64,000 nt of DNA, from contig JAUZTG010000039.1 in the NCBI GenBank assembly GCA_030734395.1, positions 434,001 through 498,000 on the forward strand, read 5' to 3'. The DNA comes from Sarocladium kiliense (taxonomy: Eukaryota > Ascomycota > Sordariomycetes > Hypocreales > Sarocladiaceae). Every line of letters begins with the position of its first letter. Positions within the stretch are counted from its first letter, which is position 1. The notes beneath the pieces were generated by a model that was not told the DNA's origin, did no database searches, and saw nothing but the letters and a program-made list of their open reading frames with translations. The translations under genes were made by a program, and so were the position numbers. This document shows, in pieces, positions 10,078 to 20,226 of this stretch.

Positions 10078-11745
10078 TTAACCCGTCGAGTTTTGTCTAG
10101 GAATTCTATATACCTGGTACTCGTCGCCTACGTTGACAGGCAAGATGTTGAACACCACGTAGGAGTCAATGTTCTCTGGCTCCAGCACATTGAACGCGTG
10201 TGCTGCGTTCTTCTGTCTGGTGCTGACCATGTAACCTCCGGCCGGGATCGTGACATTCTTCGTCATCTCTTCCGTCGCAACGTTGGTCGTGCGGGCAATA
10301 CCCTCGTACTTGCTTGTTGCGAGCTCGGCGGAGGTGATGTTGAGGGCAATGACCTCTCCGGAGAAGTCCGAAGCGAGCTCGTCGACGATCACACCAGCTG
10401 CTCGAAGGCGATCGGCTGCATCGGACCAGGCGCGAGAGAAGAGGTAGGCTTCGGGACGGGCACGCGTAAGATTGGCTTCGGCTTGAGTCGAGTTCATGAA
10501 GATAATTGGGACGGTGACCAGGCTGCCGTTGCTGGCATCGATGTACGTCCAATCAATTTCCGTCTCGATGAGGTAGTCGGTCAAGACGATCTCTTCATCA
10601 CCTGAGATGAAATCTTCACGAGCGGACTCAATTGTCTCCAGAACCTCCTCGGCGTTATTCGACGCTGTCTCCAGGAGAGCCTCCAGCATGATCAGGCCAG
10701 TTGCCACACGGCGCTGGAAGTGCTGATCAGCGAGGCCAATGCCACGGGTCTCATACAGGAACATGACCGCCTGGCTTAGGCCAACAGAAGTGTCACCCAT
10801 CTTGGCGTCGCCCGTCGTTTCCTCGAGGACGATATCGTCCGTGCCAAGGTCGCCAACGACATATGGGCTCCATCGCAGATCATGATCCTCCATTGCAGCA
10901 GCAATAGCGTCGGCAAATAGCGTTTCGGAAAGTCTGCGGATATCCTTGTGAATGTTGAGGTTCTTCATTGCGGAGAACTGGCCATCCTGTGCAGGAAGCC
11001 ACTGCGCATCTTCGCCGTAGCCACGGGGCCCTGTGTACTCGTGTAGATCGACACCAACATGAGGTGCATAGCTCATCACAAGACTCTTGATGTCGCGCGT
11101 CTGCTGACGGGCAAGCTTGGTGTGATCGCGATTTGGGTCGAACGAAGTGGCAAGATAACGTTGGAAGTACGCAACGCCGTCGGGGTTGTAACGAGGCAAG
11201 ACGAGGATGTCGACATTCTCAAGGATAGAGGAGGCCCAAGTCTGGTTCGCATCCATTTTACCCAGAAGAGCAAGCAGAGCCTGGTCGCCAGCGGGCTCAT
11301 TGCCGTGAACACCGCCCTGCAACCACACGCGCACCTTTGAGTTTGTCGAGGTGGCATTGCCATAGCTCTCCAAGGGCGCCGGCTGCTCGGTGCCAGAGGA
11401 TGAGAGGAAGACGTATGGTAACGACCTACCCTCTTCCGAGCGCCACGTCGGGTTGTGGTAGGTCATCCAGGCGTTGCGAGCCGCCAGCTTCTGGAGGAAG
11501 TACTGCATTTCGAGCTGGCTAGTTGGCCCACTGGTGCCATTGGACCAACCTTCGGGGAGGTCATCCTTATTGATGAAAGCTGGTGATCGCAGCTCGACAC
11601 CTTCAATGTCCTCGAAGTTGGCTGCAACATCATCCGAGTCCTTTGAGACAGAGGCCTGATTATCAGCGTACACCAATTGGGCGTGGACAGCCACGGCAGC
11701 TCCGCCGAGGACTAATCCCAATGTTGAAGTTGCTTGGAAGCGCAT
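10078..11745 (-). CDS. secreted M14 zinc carboxypeptidase
   Basis: 555 aa, single exon, ATG at 11743-11745, TAA at 10078-10080. The N-terminus (LGLVLGGAAVAVHAQ) is a clear signal peptide, cut near residue 22. The zinc site is visible as GGVHGNEPAG (HxxE) and the later His in GVDLHEYTG. The catalytic Glu of M14 enzymes fits FLYETRGIG. RYNPDGV between them is the usual M14 substrate-arm motif. Several NxS/T sequons lie in the C-terminal half. The enzyme should remove C-terminal residues from peptides outside the cell. The C-terminal 200 residues are not obviously catalytic and may be an accessory domain. Confidence 0.88.
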   Translation of the reverse strand: MRFQATSTLGLVLGGAAVAVHAQLVYADNQASVSKDSDDVAANFEDIEGVELRSPAFINKDDLPEGWSNGTSGPTSQLEMQYFLQKLAARNAWMTYHNPTWRSEEGRSLPYVFLSSSGTEQPAPLESYGNATSTNSKVRVWLQGGVHGNEPAGDQALLALLGKMDANQTWASSILENVDILVLPRYNPDGVAYFQRYLATSFDPNRDHTKLARQQTRDIKSLVMSYAPHVGVDLHEYTGPRGYGEDAQWLPAQDGQFSAMKNLNIHKDIRRLSETLFADAIAAAMEDHDLRWSPYVVGDLGTDDIVLEETTGDAKMGDTSVGLSQAVMFLYETRGIGLADQHFQRRVATGLIMLEALLETASNNAEEVLETIESAREDFISGDEEIVLTDYLIETEIDWTYIDASNGSLVTVPIIFMNSTQAEANLTRARPEAYLFSRAWSDAADRLRAAGVIVDELASDFSGEVIALNITSAELATSKYEGIARTTNVATEEMTKNVTIPAGGYMVSTRQKNAAHAFNVLEPENIDSYVVFNILPVNVGDEYQVYRIPRQNSTG

Positions 11746-12942
11746 CTTGTCGTCAAGCGTGTTCGTCTGTCCTCAGGTCCAGGAAAGAGATGGATGAGTG
11801 CCAAAGGTCGAAAACATTGTCAGGCTTCCGAGAGCTTGGTTATACATAAGATAAGAGAGAGGGGCAGCAGCGTCATCGGCAAGCTTGGCAACAAGCTTAA
11901 AAGATGCCGCCAGCCTCCTGGGAGGCTTTTCGCCGTTCTCGCAACCATCCAGAGGCTGGGGTACAGATGCTTGGCAGCCAATGATAGCAGACAGACTTAT
12001 ACGAACTAGGGAGGTGGTTGAGGGAATTGGCTTGGAGTGGATGGTCGAGTGGAGTAGGAGAAAGTTGATCGCCATCGAGAAGCTCACTGATCCGCATGTT
12101 GCTAACTCTGAAAAGGGACTCACGCTTTTCTACTTCTGCAACGGCTTTTGACGATGTGTAGTCAAGCAATACAATTTTTCGAGACGGAAATGCTTGCAAT
12201 GGCAAGGGACTAATAAGATGGCCGCTATGTTAGTCCTCGTCTTCCCACTTAGATACATACCCTAAAACATCATTCGCTGAAGCTACGCTGGAGCTGTCCC
12301 GTCGGGTTTTGTTCCCACGTGTTGTTGTGTTATTCGACACGAGTCGAGGGAGAAAAGTGACCTTCGATCAATTATTAAATGTCTAATAGTTCTATAAATA
12401 ATATGCAGCGACAATGCTGGGCACTTTGGCTCGCAATTTGCACCCATTGGCTGATGACAACCCGCAGATGTATACTTCATCAGTTGTGTACTTCATGGAA
12501 TAGTGAGACACAGCTGGAAGGCGAGGAAAACTTTGTCCTCAGCTATGAGGCGTGCTAACTTTTGCTTGGAATTACACGAATGGCGGAAATGCCAAACAGA
12601 CTTGCGCTTTGCAACCTCTATTATATTCAGATCATGCCACGGTCGAGATCACGCAATACCCCGGTAGTTTAGATATCCGGTCGCATAGTGTCCATCAGCC
12701 ACGCGGGATACTCTGATAGCTCCTCCTTCTTTGGCTTCCACGCACCTTGCGCCAGAGCTCCGCGGTCTTGCATCAAAATGTCAGCTTATGGGATAGCCGA
12801 TGTGCCAGCCGGCCCAGAAGGGATACCTCCGGAGCGTCACATTTGTAATGTGAATGAACCTCACGTTTCATGCGAATAAATTTTAAATTTCATTTGAATC
12901 AAGTTCCATATCCTCGAAGTCTCATCATCTCAACCTGACGCC
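11746..12942. other. intergenic, no gene seen
   Basis: 1.2 kb divergent promoter between the M14 and alpha/beta hydrolase genes. It has an AT-rich stretch near 12370-12405. Frames up to 116 aa occur on both strands with no motif support. Confidence 0.5.
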
Positions 12943-13769
12943 ATGTCCGCCGCCTCCATTGTCTTCGTTCCAGGCTCTTTCGCAGTTCCCGAGCTTTACA
13001 GCGATGTGCTCGATGCATTGACCGCTCGTGGCTATGACGTCCACGGCGTGCACCTGCGAACTGCTTTGGCAAGAAACGATGAACCACCTCGCGGTCGCCC
13101 AAGTCCGAGTATGTACGACGATGCGGCGGTCATCGCGGCCAAGGTCAAGGAGCTGGCCGATCAAGGCAGAGATGTTGTCGTCTTTGCTCACTCTTACAGC
13201 GGTACTCCATGCTCAGAAAGCCTCAAAGGGCTAAGCAAAGCGCATCGACAAGAACAAGGCTTACATGGTGGAGTCGTACGTCTTGCGTTCGCTACATGCC
13301 TAGTCGGGGAGGTTGGTCAATCAGCTGGAGAATGTTTGAAGATGAAAAAAGGAGATAAACTCCCAGCTGAGCTGAATGTGAGTTGACATGCGACTACAAT
13401 CCGATACATACTCATCACTGTTCATAGGAGGATGGGTGGATGCACTATACTGATTTGGAGCCCGTCGCTCGCGTTTCCTTCTCTGATATCCCCCACGATC
13501 AAGCTTTGGCTTGGGCAGGTCGCCTAGGTTGGCATTCCTCGTCAAGTTTCGGCGATCCTCTCCGCTACGCCGGTTATGAGGATGTGCCGGTGTCTTGGCT
13601 GCTTTGCGAGAATGATTTGGCGATCCCCAAGGCATTTCAGCAGACCGCCATTGATCTAATCGAGAGCAAGTCTGGAAAGAAGGTTGATGTAACCTCGATT
13701 CAGACTGGTCACGTTCCAATGATTACTCGCCACGACGAAGTGCTTGACTGGATGATCCGCCAGCTGTGA
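12943..13769 (+). CDS. small alpha/beta hydrolase (AB_hydrolase-1/EstC-like)
   Basis: 258 aa in two exons, 12943-13377 and 13428-13769 (50-bp intron, donor GTGAGT). The protein starts directly with the first beta strand (SIVFVPGSFAVPELY). The nucleophile elbow is FAHSYSG, with the acid in ENDLAIP and the base in GHVPMI. The order and spacing are those of small fungal serine hydrolases related to EstC and plant methyl-salicylate esterase-like proteins. Glycine at the usual HSYGG position is serine here, which is conservative. There is no signal peptide, so it is cytosolic. The substrate is unknown. Confidence 0.82.
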
Positions 13770-13940
13770 CGATCACCGCCGCACAACTTGGCGCATTTGG
13801 AAGACGAGGCATCTGCTTTACGAGACTGCTGGCACGGTGCAGGTTCAAGCAGGGAGCCTGACTCCGCAACACCTGCTTCTGTCCTCATTGATAGTTCGAT
13901 CCATAATTGATGCTATTGTAGCTACCCAGCGCCTTTACCC

Positions 13941-14676
13941 TCACTTATATAAGCCCCAACTCCCAGTAGTCATCCACAAACGCGCAACCCCGTGATGGAA
14001 GTAGTCAGCAAGCACAGGCACAATGCTCTTTTCCGTCGGAGCATCCCCACAAAACACCAGTGTCTTTAGGCTGAGGCGAGCGACACCTGCTGCATGATCT
14101 ACGTCTGCCCTGATCACGAAGATGCCATCCAATGGGCGGAGGCCGGTTTTGTCAGGCGAGTCCCCAAAACGGACTGTAATCTCGTTATCGGTACGATCAA
14201 CCACGTTGAAGTGATTTGTCAAATTGGTTCCCGGCTCGTACGTTGACGTCGCAAGTTGGCCGCGGGTCCAGAGATGGGAGGCAGTCTCAGGGCTATACCA
14301 TCGGAGGTACCAGTACAGGCGCCCAACGTCAAAGCCTGGCCGATTGCATTAGCACAGATGCAAAACTGTGGCTGATCAAGGTCTGGCTGCTTGACTTACC
14401 TACCCGACTGCTCCATATACCGCGGCAAAGTTCCAGCGCTAGATCTCCCTCATTGCGCTGAAGCTCTGGTCGGATCCGCGTCAAAGGAATCTCTTTTCGG
14501 CATTCGTCGCTGTTTGTGGGATTGCCATGAACGTTGTATCTTCTGAACCAGGTTGTCGCAAATATCGGATCCGTCGCAGCCAATGGTGATGTCAGTGAGG
14601 TTGTTGATCCCAGGTAGCCAGCAACCACGGCAATGGACGCAGCCGTGCTGATGTAGATCTTGCGCTTGAGACTCAT
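13941..14676 (-). CDS. conserved fungal protein of unknown function
   Basis: 223 aa in two exons, 14676-14400 and 14335-13941 (64-bp intron, donor GTAAGT). ATG chosen at 14674-14676. An N-terminal hydrophobic segment (STAASIAVVAGYLGSTTSL) may anchor it. A motif IPLTRIRPELQ and the segment ELCRGIWSSRVGFD precede a region with RFGDSPDKTGLRPLDG. I recall similar proteins widespread in filamentous fungi without a named domain and cannot assign a reaction. It is convergent with the alpha/beta hydrolase and lies tail-to-head with the sugar porter gene. Confidence 0.7.
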
Positions 14677-15000
14677 GGAGGGCGAACACAATAGTCTCGC
14701 ACAGATTTTGGAGTATTATGCAAGATGAGTAGACCTGGACACTTGCGAGGGTTTCTGATGGGACTTTCTTGCACTTAGTTAAGCTGGCGAACTTGGTTTG
14801 CCTAGCGGCAATCCGAGAGCTGCAATAGCCTATTCGGCGTTATGCCTGGAAGAAATAAAGGGGCAATCATCGACATATGGGAACTACAAGAAAGTAGTCA
14901 ATAATCCAAGTTTCAATTTCAAGAGTTTTGTAGACCCCCAGCCATTTCTCGCATCTGCCCACATGCTACCCAGTGTTCCGCCCAGTTGAAGGATCTTTAC
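14677..15000. other. intergenic, no gene seen
   Basis: Promoter of the unknown-function gene and 3' flank of the sugar porter. No motif was recognised. Confidence 0.5.
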
Positions 15001-16761
15001 TTAAACCTTCTCTTCGTGACGTGCATCGATGATGGCAACGGCTTTCTCACTAGTCTCCTCATCGCCCTTGACATCTTCCGGTGCATAGTCTCCAAACTTC
15101 CTGAGACTGATCCTCTCATTGAACATACGGTCAATTTGCTCAAGAGACTTGCCCTTGCACTCGGGAACACAGAAGTACGTGAATACTAGTGCAAGGATGA
15201 GGATGCCAGCAAAGATGAACCCGACCTTTGAGCCTAGGGCGGCGTATGGCTCATAGAGAAGATAAGGGATGCTGAAGCTGACAAGGAAATTGACAAGGAC
15301 ATTGACCAAAGACGCAGTGCGCTGGGATGCATCGCGGAGGCGTAGGGCGGGCACTTCGGTTGTGACGACATACGTGAGCGGCGCCCAAGCGAATACAAAA
15401 CCGGCGGCAAAGACTGTCAGCATTGAGACAATGGCAGTCTTGACTTTATCAGAGGGATCTTCAATAGTACCAAGCGATCCCATAGTGACGATCGCAGCGA
15501 ACATCCAAACGCCACCAATCATCAGGAGAGGTCTATCGTGAAGTGTTAGTCGCATGCGCTGATACAAGGCGCAAGAGAGACTTACCGACGACCGAAGCGA
15601 TCATTCAGATTGAGGCCTACAAAGACCATGCAGAGGTTGATGAAGGAGTTAATGAGCGTCATCGTGAATGGATTGACAGTTCCCAGACCACGAATGAAAA
15701 TGGCACCGTATGACGAAGCAAAAGTTTGACCAGTAGCTTGCTGAAAGAAATTCATGGCCATGACAATGGCTGTGCGCTTCAGATTGATGCCCTGGAACAA
15801 CTCTTTGAAGTTGCCCTGCTCTGTCTCGTTCTCCAGAGCATAGCGAAGAGCAGCGAGTTGTTCGTCGATCTCCGTCTCGGACATCTTGCTGCCACGCAAC
15901 TTAGCCAGCGAAGCCCGAGCTTCCTCGACGCGATCTTTGGTCAGCAGCCAACGGGGAGACTAGTGTCACAGTCAGTGCTTAGAACAAACATCGAATTCGT
16001 TCACCTAGGGTATTACCTCTGGAATGAAGAAGATCATAGCCATGACGATGACAGGGATGACGAAGAAAAGACCAATGGGGATCTGCCATGCCTTGTCTCC
16101 CCTCAACTCGCTGGTTCCCTTGCAGATAGAGTTGACAATGAGAGAGCCAAACTATAGATTCTTTGTTATTATAGTTTTGGGGCATGGGAACTAGGAGGAT
16201 CATACCATCAGGCTGAATTGATACGACCCAACAGCAAAGCCTCGAATTTCTTTGGGCATGATCTCCGACTGATAAACAGGAACGACAGCAAGTTCCATTC
16301 CGATATAGATGTCTGAACCGAACATTGACAGAGTCAGTAAAGTTCATGCAGAATTTGGTAAAGGAGTTTAACTAGAACATACAGTTGAGAATTCTAGCTG
16401 CCAGAATCTGATCTGGACCCTTCGAGGTGATGGCAATGACTGCTGGAACAAGCGCCCATGCGCTCATGCTAAACATGCACCATCTCCGACCCCAGTGCTG
16501 GCTGACGAGACTGCCAATAACCACACCAGCACCGAAGCCGATGTAGTTGAGACTGTTGAACAGGGACAGCCAGTATGGGACAAGCCTGTGCGCGCCAAGC
16601 TCCTCGTCATACTCTCCAAAGCGCTCGATGAAGCCATCCATGGCTTGGATTGTAGCGTAGCCGGCATTGTCGAAGCCGTAGTTGAAGGTCGAGATCGCAA
16701 TGACAGCGAAGGCCAGGGCAAGCTGCCCAGTGAAGTGACTGATGATGCCGGTTTTTGCCAT
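15001..16761 (-). CDS. MFS sugar porter
   Basis: 508 aa in five exons: 16761-16383, 16312-16206, 16151-16017, 15959-15586, 15532-15001. Twelve hydrophobic segments are expected. Sugar-porter signatures are visible: RRW after TM2/3, FIPESPRWLL before the central loop, NDRFGRRPLLMIGG between TM6 and TM8, and PECKGKSLEQID after TM12. NFFQQATGQTF in TM7 is the usual substrate-contact helix. It should import a mono- or oligosaccharide by proton symport at the plasma membrane. ATG at 16759-16761 places TM1 about 15 residues in; an upstream in-frame ATG at 16989 would add 76 unlikely residues. It is divergent from the double-Zn2Cys6 regulator. Confidence 0.9.
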
Positions 16762-17332
16762 TGCGAGTTGCGGTGCTAAAGAGCTCACCTTCTTGTCTTT
16801 CGAAGGCTGGTTTCGACTCAAGCTTGTAGTTCCTTCAAGACATGACCCCGACCCTGGGCTACGCCTGGTATTTGTAAGAGTACGACCTTGGAGGTCTGAG
16901 GTCTCAAATCTCCATCGCGTGTTGCGACCAACGCATCGGGAACGCAATGCCGGGGCCCCAAGTTTGAGAACAAGTAATGGCCAACCCATCCCTCCGCAGC
17001 ATCTGGGGATCTCCGATCATGGAGAGTCTGGTCCCTGACAATATGAATCAGGTGGAGCGATAAACACACTAGCCAGGGTTTGACTGGTCTTCATGAGGAT
17101 TAGTGGCACTTCAACACATGGTCTTTTTGAGACCATTGCAGCTTGGTAAGGGCCACATGTCGGATGTCGGGGGGAAGTGAGCGTATTTGCTGACTCGCGT
17201 CCTCGAAAGGCCGAGTCGCATGTCGGGCGGAAACCTGGAGCTCGTGCATCTTCCCCAAACTCGCATCCCGCCCCCGAGTTCCAAGGTTCCGGGCTCCTGC
17301 ATCCCCGGGTCTACCCCAGATGTGTCGTGAAC
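16762..17332. promoter_or_regulatory. divergent promoter of sugar porter and double-Zn2Cys6 regulator
   Basis: 571 bp between two start codons. It contains the 17-nt element at 17159-17175 and a related GTCGGGCGGA at 17222-17231. CGG triplets are the half-sites of Zn2Cys6 proteins, so autoregulation and control of the porter are plausible. Confidence 0.6.
17159..17175 (+). promoter_or_regulatory. candidate Zn2Cys6 binding element, copy 1
   Basis: Sequence GTCGGATGTCGGGGGGA, containing a direct CGG-N4-CGG repeat. The same element, 16 of 17 identical, occurs on the opposite strand upstream of the GH3 gene (20002-20018). It lies 158 bp before the regulator ATG and about 400 bp before the porter ATG. 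Confidence 0.55.
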
Positions 17333-19810
17333 ATGAATGCGGAATCAGATCGCGGGGAGCATCAACGGCAAAGACGAACGGCTGCAGCTTCTAGAGCAGC
17401 AAGAGCTTCTGAGATATGTTTCCAATGTCGCAATCGAAAGGTTAGTATCATTAAGATGATGTCAAAGGAGTCAGAGTCAATTCTAATTGGCGAATAAAGG
17501 TCAAATGCCCTGGGATAGCTACAGGAGGCTGTGAGAATTGCAGGCGACTGAGATTCGCATGTTCATTTGCAAGCACGAACGCTGGGGCGGGTGAAGGCGA
17601 AACTCCATCATCGACAAGCTCGAGAGGCTCCGTGTCTCTTGAAAGACGTCGCGTACGTCGAGCCTGTCTCAAGTGCAAGGAACACAAGTATAAGTGCTCT
17701 GGAGAGATACCGTCGTGCGCGCGATGCGTTCGAATGAGTCTGAGTTGCCAGTATCCGTCTTCCGGAAGAACTCCAGTGGCTGGCTGCTCACCTTTGTCGC
17801 CAAACAATGATCAGACAAATGTCCAGAGGCGATCAGACAGCCACCCCTCACCACACAGCCTAGGGAACGATGCATCTACAGCTGGGATAAGGTCATCTGC
17901 TTCGGCCGTCTCTCCAGCTGCAAGCCTTTCTTCGTGAGCCATCTCAACCTCCAGACATTGTTTCTTGCTGATAACTGTCACAGGGAGCTGTCGCTCACCA
18001 AAGTGGCCATCAAGCTGCATATTGATGCGTTCTTCGAAATGGTATACCCAATACCGTGCTTTGGGTTCATGCACAAGGCCTCTTTCATGCAAACATATGT
18101 ACGAGGTACCGCCAACCCAAGACTCCTGCGCGCTATGTGTGGTGTTAGCTCTCGATTCATCACACACACTGGGGCCGAGAGCGTGAGTAAAAAGGAAGCA
18201 CGGCGCTGGATTGAGGATGCTGAAATGCAGTTATTCGCAAGGTCATCTCAGCCGACGTTATCTGATCTGGAGGCTTGGGTCATCGTTTCCTTAGATCACA
18301 TTGTCTCCCGCTGCTTTCCGAAGGCCCTTGTAGCACTGTCCCTAATGGTTCGCTTAGCATATATGATGCGATTGAATCACGAGGATGACAGGTTGGGGTT
18401 CCTGACACAAGAGCGGAGAAGACGACTGATGTGGTCCATATTCGTCTCGGAGACACTGTACTCTAGTGGGAGAGCGGAATTCACGGCATGCTCGCGAGAC
18501 CTGATACATGTCCGACTTCCTTGCGATGAGATCTCTTTCTCGAGAGATGAAGCGGTCACCACAGAGCCGTTGGTGCGCAACATCTCTCAGCCTCCGCCAA
18601 ATGGTACCATGGGCCTTATGGCATATTGTACGCGCGTTCTCGACATCAGAGACCGCACGCAAAGGTTAGCTTATCTATCTTTAGCTGTTCCGTTCGTGAT
18701 ACTGATATCGGATGCAGGCTAGTGCTTACAATCACAAATCATCGTGAGCCGTTGTCCAGCACCTTGCCTCAGATTGAGGGACTAGAAGCTGAGCTTCGAG
18801 ACCTATTGGAGTGTCTGCCCGTGCACTACGTCTGGGATGCGAAGAATCTGTTCTTGAGATCCTACGAAGCTTCCCGTATCCCATTTGTAATGTTCCATGC
18901 TTGGTGGCATCAGACACACTGTGATCTCTTCCGCTTTGCGGTTCCTGGCCTTCGGGAAGGCCTCCCATCCGCTGAAATTGCTCTCCTTCAGTCCGAGTTT
19001 GCAGCTTCTTGTCGAGACAAATGCCTGTCACATGCGTTAGCGGTCTCGCATATCATGTCCGCAGCAGTGGAAGCTGGGATTGACCTCATTACCGACCCCT
19101 CCCTTGCTATGTGCGCCTTTCACTCTGCCAGGATCATATCGCGTCTGGGGCTACCGCCTCTCGGCAATCTACCCCAAGACCAGGTCATCGAGAGATTGCA
19201 AGCTTGTGCAGACGCATTGGAAGAACAGGCCAAGCTTTATCCTACGACTGCAATTTTGAGAAGCGGCGCACTTGACCTCATCCATGACGCCCAGAGATCA
19301 CCCAGGGGATCGAGTCCAGCCCGATCTGGCTGGGACTCTGGCGAGGGAAGTGATGAACAAAATGCGGCGAGTCGTGATGTGTACTCGAAGTACAGCGTGA
19401 CTGAGGAGATCCGCAAACTCAAGTTTCGAACCGATGACTCTGGCGAGGGCATGGGTGACAACATCGTCAATGGCACAGCGCAGCAACATACTCACCAAAG
19501 AGAAGTCGCAACTATTTCTGGCAATCTCTCAGAACATAACATCTCAACTTTTAGATCTCTTCATCCAGAAGCAGCATTCTATCAAGGCCATGAGGCTGGC
19601 ATGAGCTCAATCTATCACAACGTCTCGATGCTGGGATCACAACATCTAGCCAATGCGTCAGGCTACGATGCTGCTATGACCTTGGGGTTCGATCCCAGAT
19701 ATGACAATAGTCAGCCTGACATATTTTTAGACTCTTTCTGGCCAACAGACGCACAGGAGGAATGGTGGATTGGACCAGGTGGTAACAACATAGGTGGAAC
19801 CTCGTGCTAG
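17333..19810 (+). CDS. transcription factor with two tandem Zn2Cys6 domains
   Basis: 771 aa in four exons: 17333-17440, 17500-17933, 17984-18664, 18718-19810. Two complete binuclear zinc clusters are encoded in one frame. The first is CX2CX6CX7CX2CX6C with Cys at 29, 32, 39, 47, 50 and 57. The second is CX2CX6CX6CX2CX6C with Cys at 92, 95, 102, 109, 112 and 119. Intron 1 splits the first cluster two residues before its third Cys; no intron separates the clusters. The middle region (RRRRLMWSIFVSETLYSS and around) fits the fungal transcription factor domain. The Ser/Gly-rich tail ends in an acidic-aromatic segment. It lies between a sugar porter and a GH3 gene that share a CGG-containing element, so it probably controls both. 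Confidence 0.88.
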
Positions 19811-20226
19811 TTTGCAATTGAGTCTTTAGGCCCAACGCCCACATGAACCGTCTTAGCACATGCAAAAGATTTGGTGTCATTAGTAAACAATAGTCTACCT
19901 CGAAACCCTGTTTCAGTGGATATGAGGTCTCAAAATGAACAAGTCACGCGCCTCGCAACTGAGATGTGCCGTGGGCGAACTCGCAACTCGGGGACACAGG
20001 CTCCCCCCGACTTCCGACCCGGCTTCAATGGCAAGCTTAGGGCTCCCCGCCGCCGATTTGATCCAGATAAACATCTCAATTTGACGGGATACTTAGCGAC
20101 AATACTAGAGACCCATTCACGGCATCTCAGTTACAATGAGCCGTTTCGCTGTAGCTACATGGTTTCGAGAAGCTGCCGCCTAACTGAGACAGCACTGTCG
20201 CATCTTGGAAGGACAAGCCTATCACG
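19811..20226. promoter_or_regulatory. GH3 promoter region
   Basis: 416 bp between the regulator stop and the GH3 start. It holds the second copy of the 17-nt element at 20002-20018 on the minus strand. A further CCGCCGCCG run lies near 20048-20056. Confidence 0.6.
20002..20018 (-). promoter_or_regulatory. candidate Zn2Cys6 binding element, copy 2
   Basis: The minus strand reads GTCGGAAGTCGGGGGGA, differing by one base from copy 1 at 17159-17175. It lies about 210 bp upstream of the GH3 start codon. Confidence 0.55.

Noticed and set aside
10030..10605. 191-aa plus-strand frame
   Set aside because: It lies antisense to the well-supported M14 carboxypeptidase gene.
16762..16989. N-terminal extension of the sugar porter from the ATG at 16987-16989
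   Set aside because: It would add 76 polar, Arg-rich residues before TM1, unlike the family, and would run into the shared promoter.
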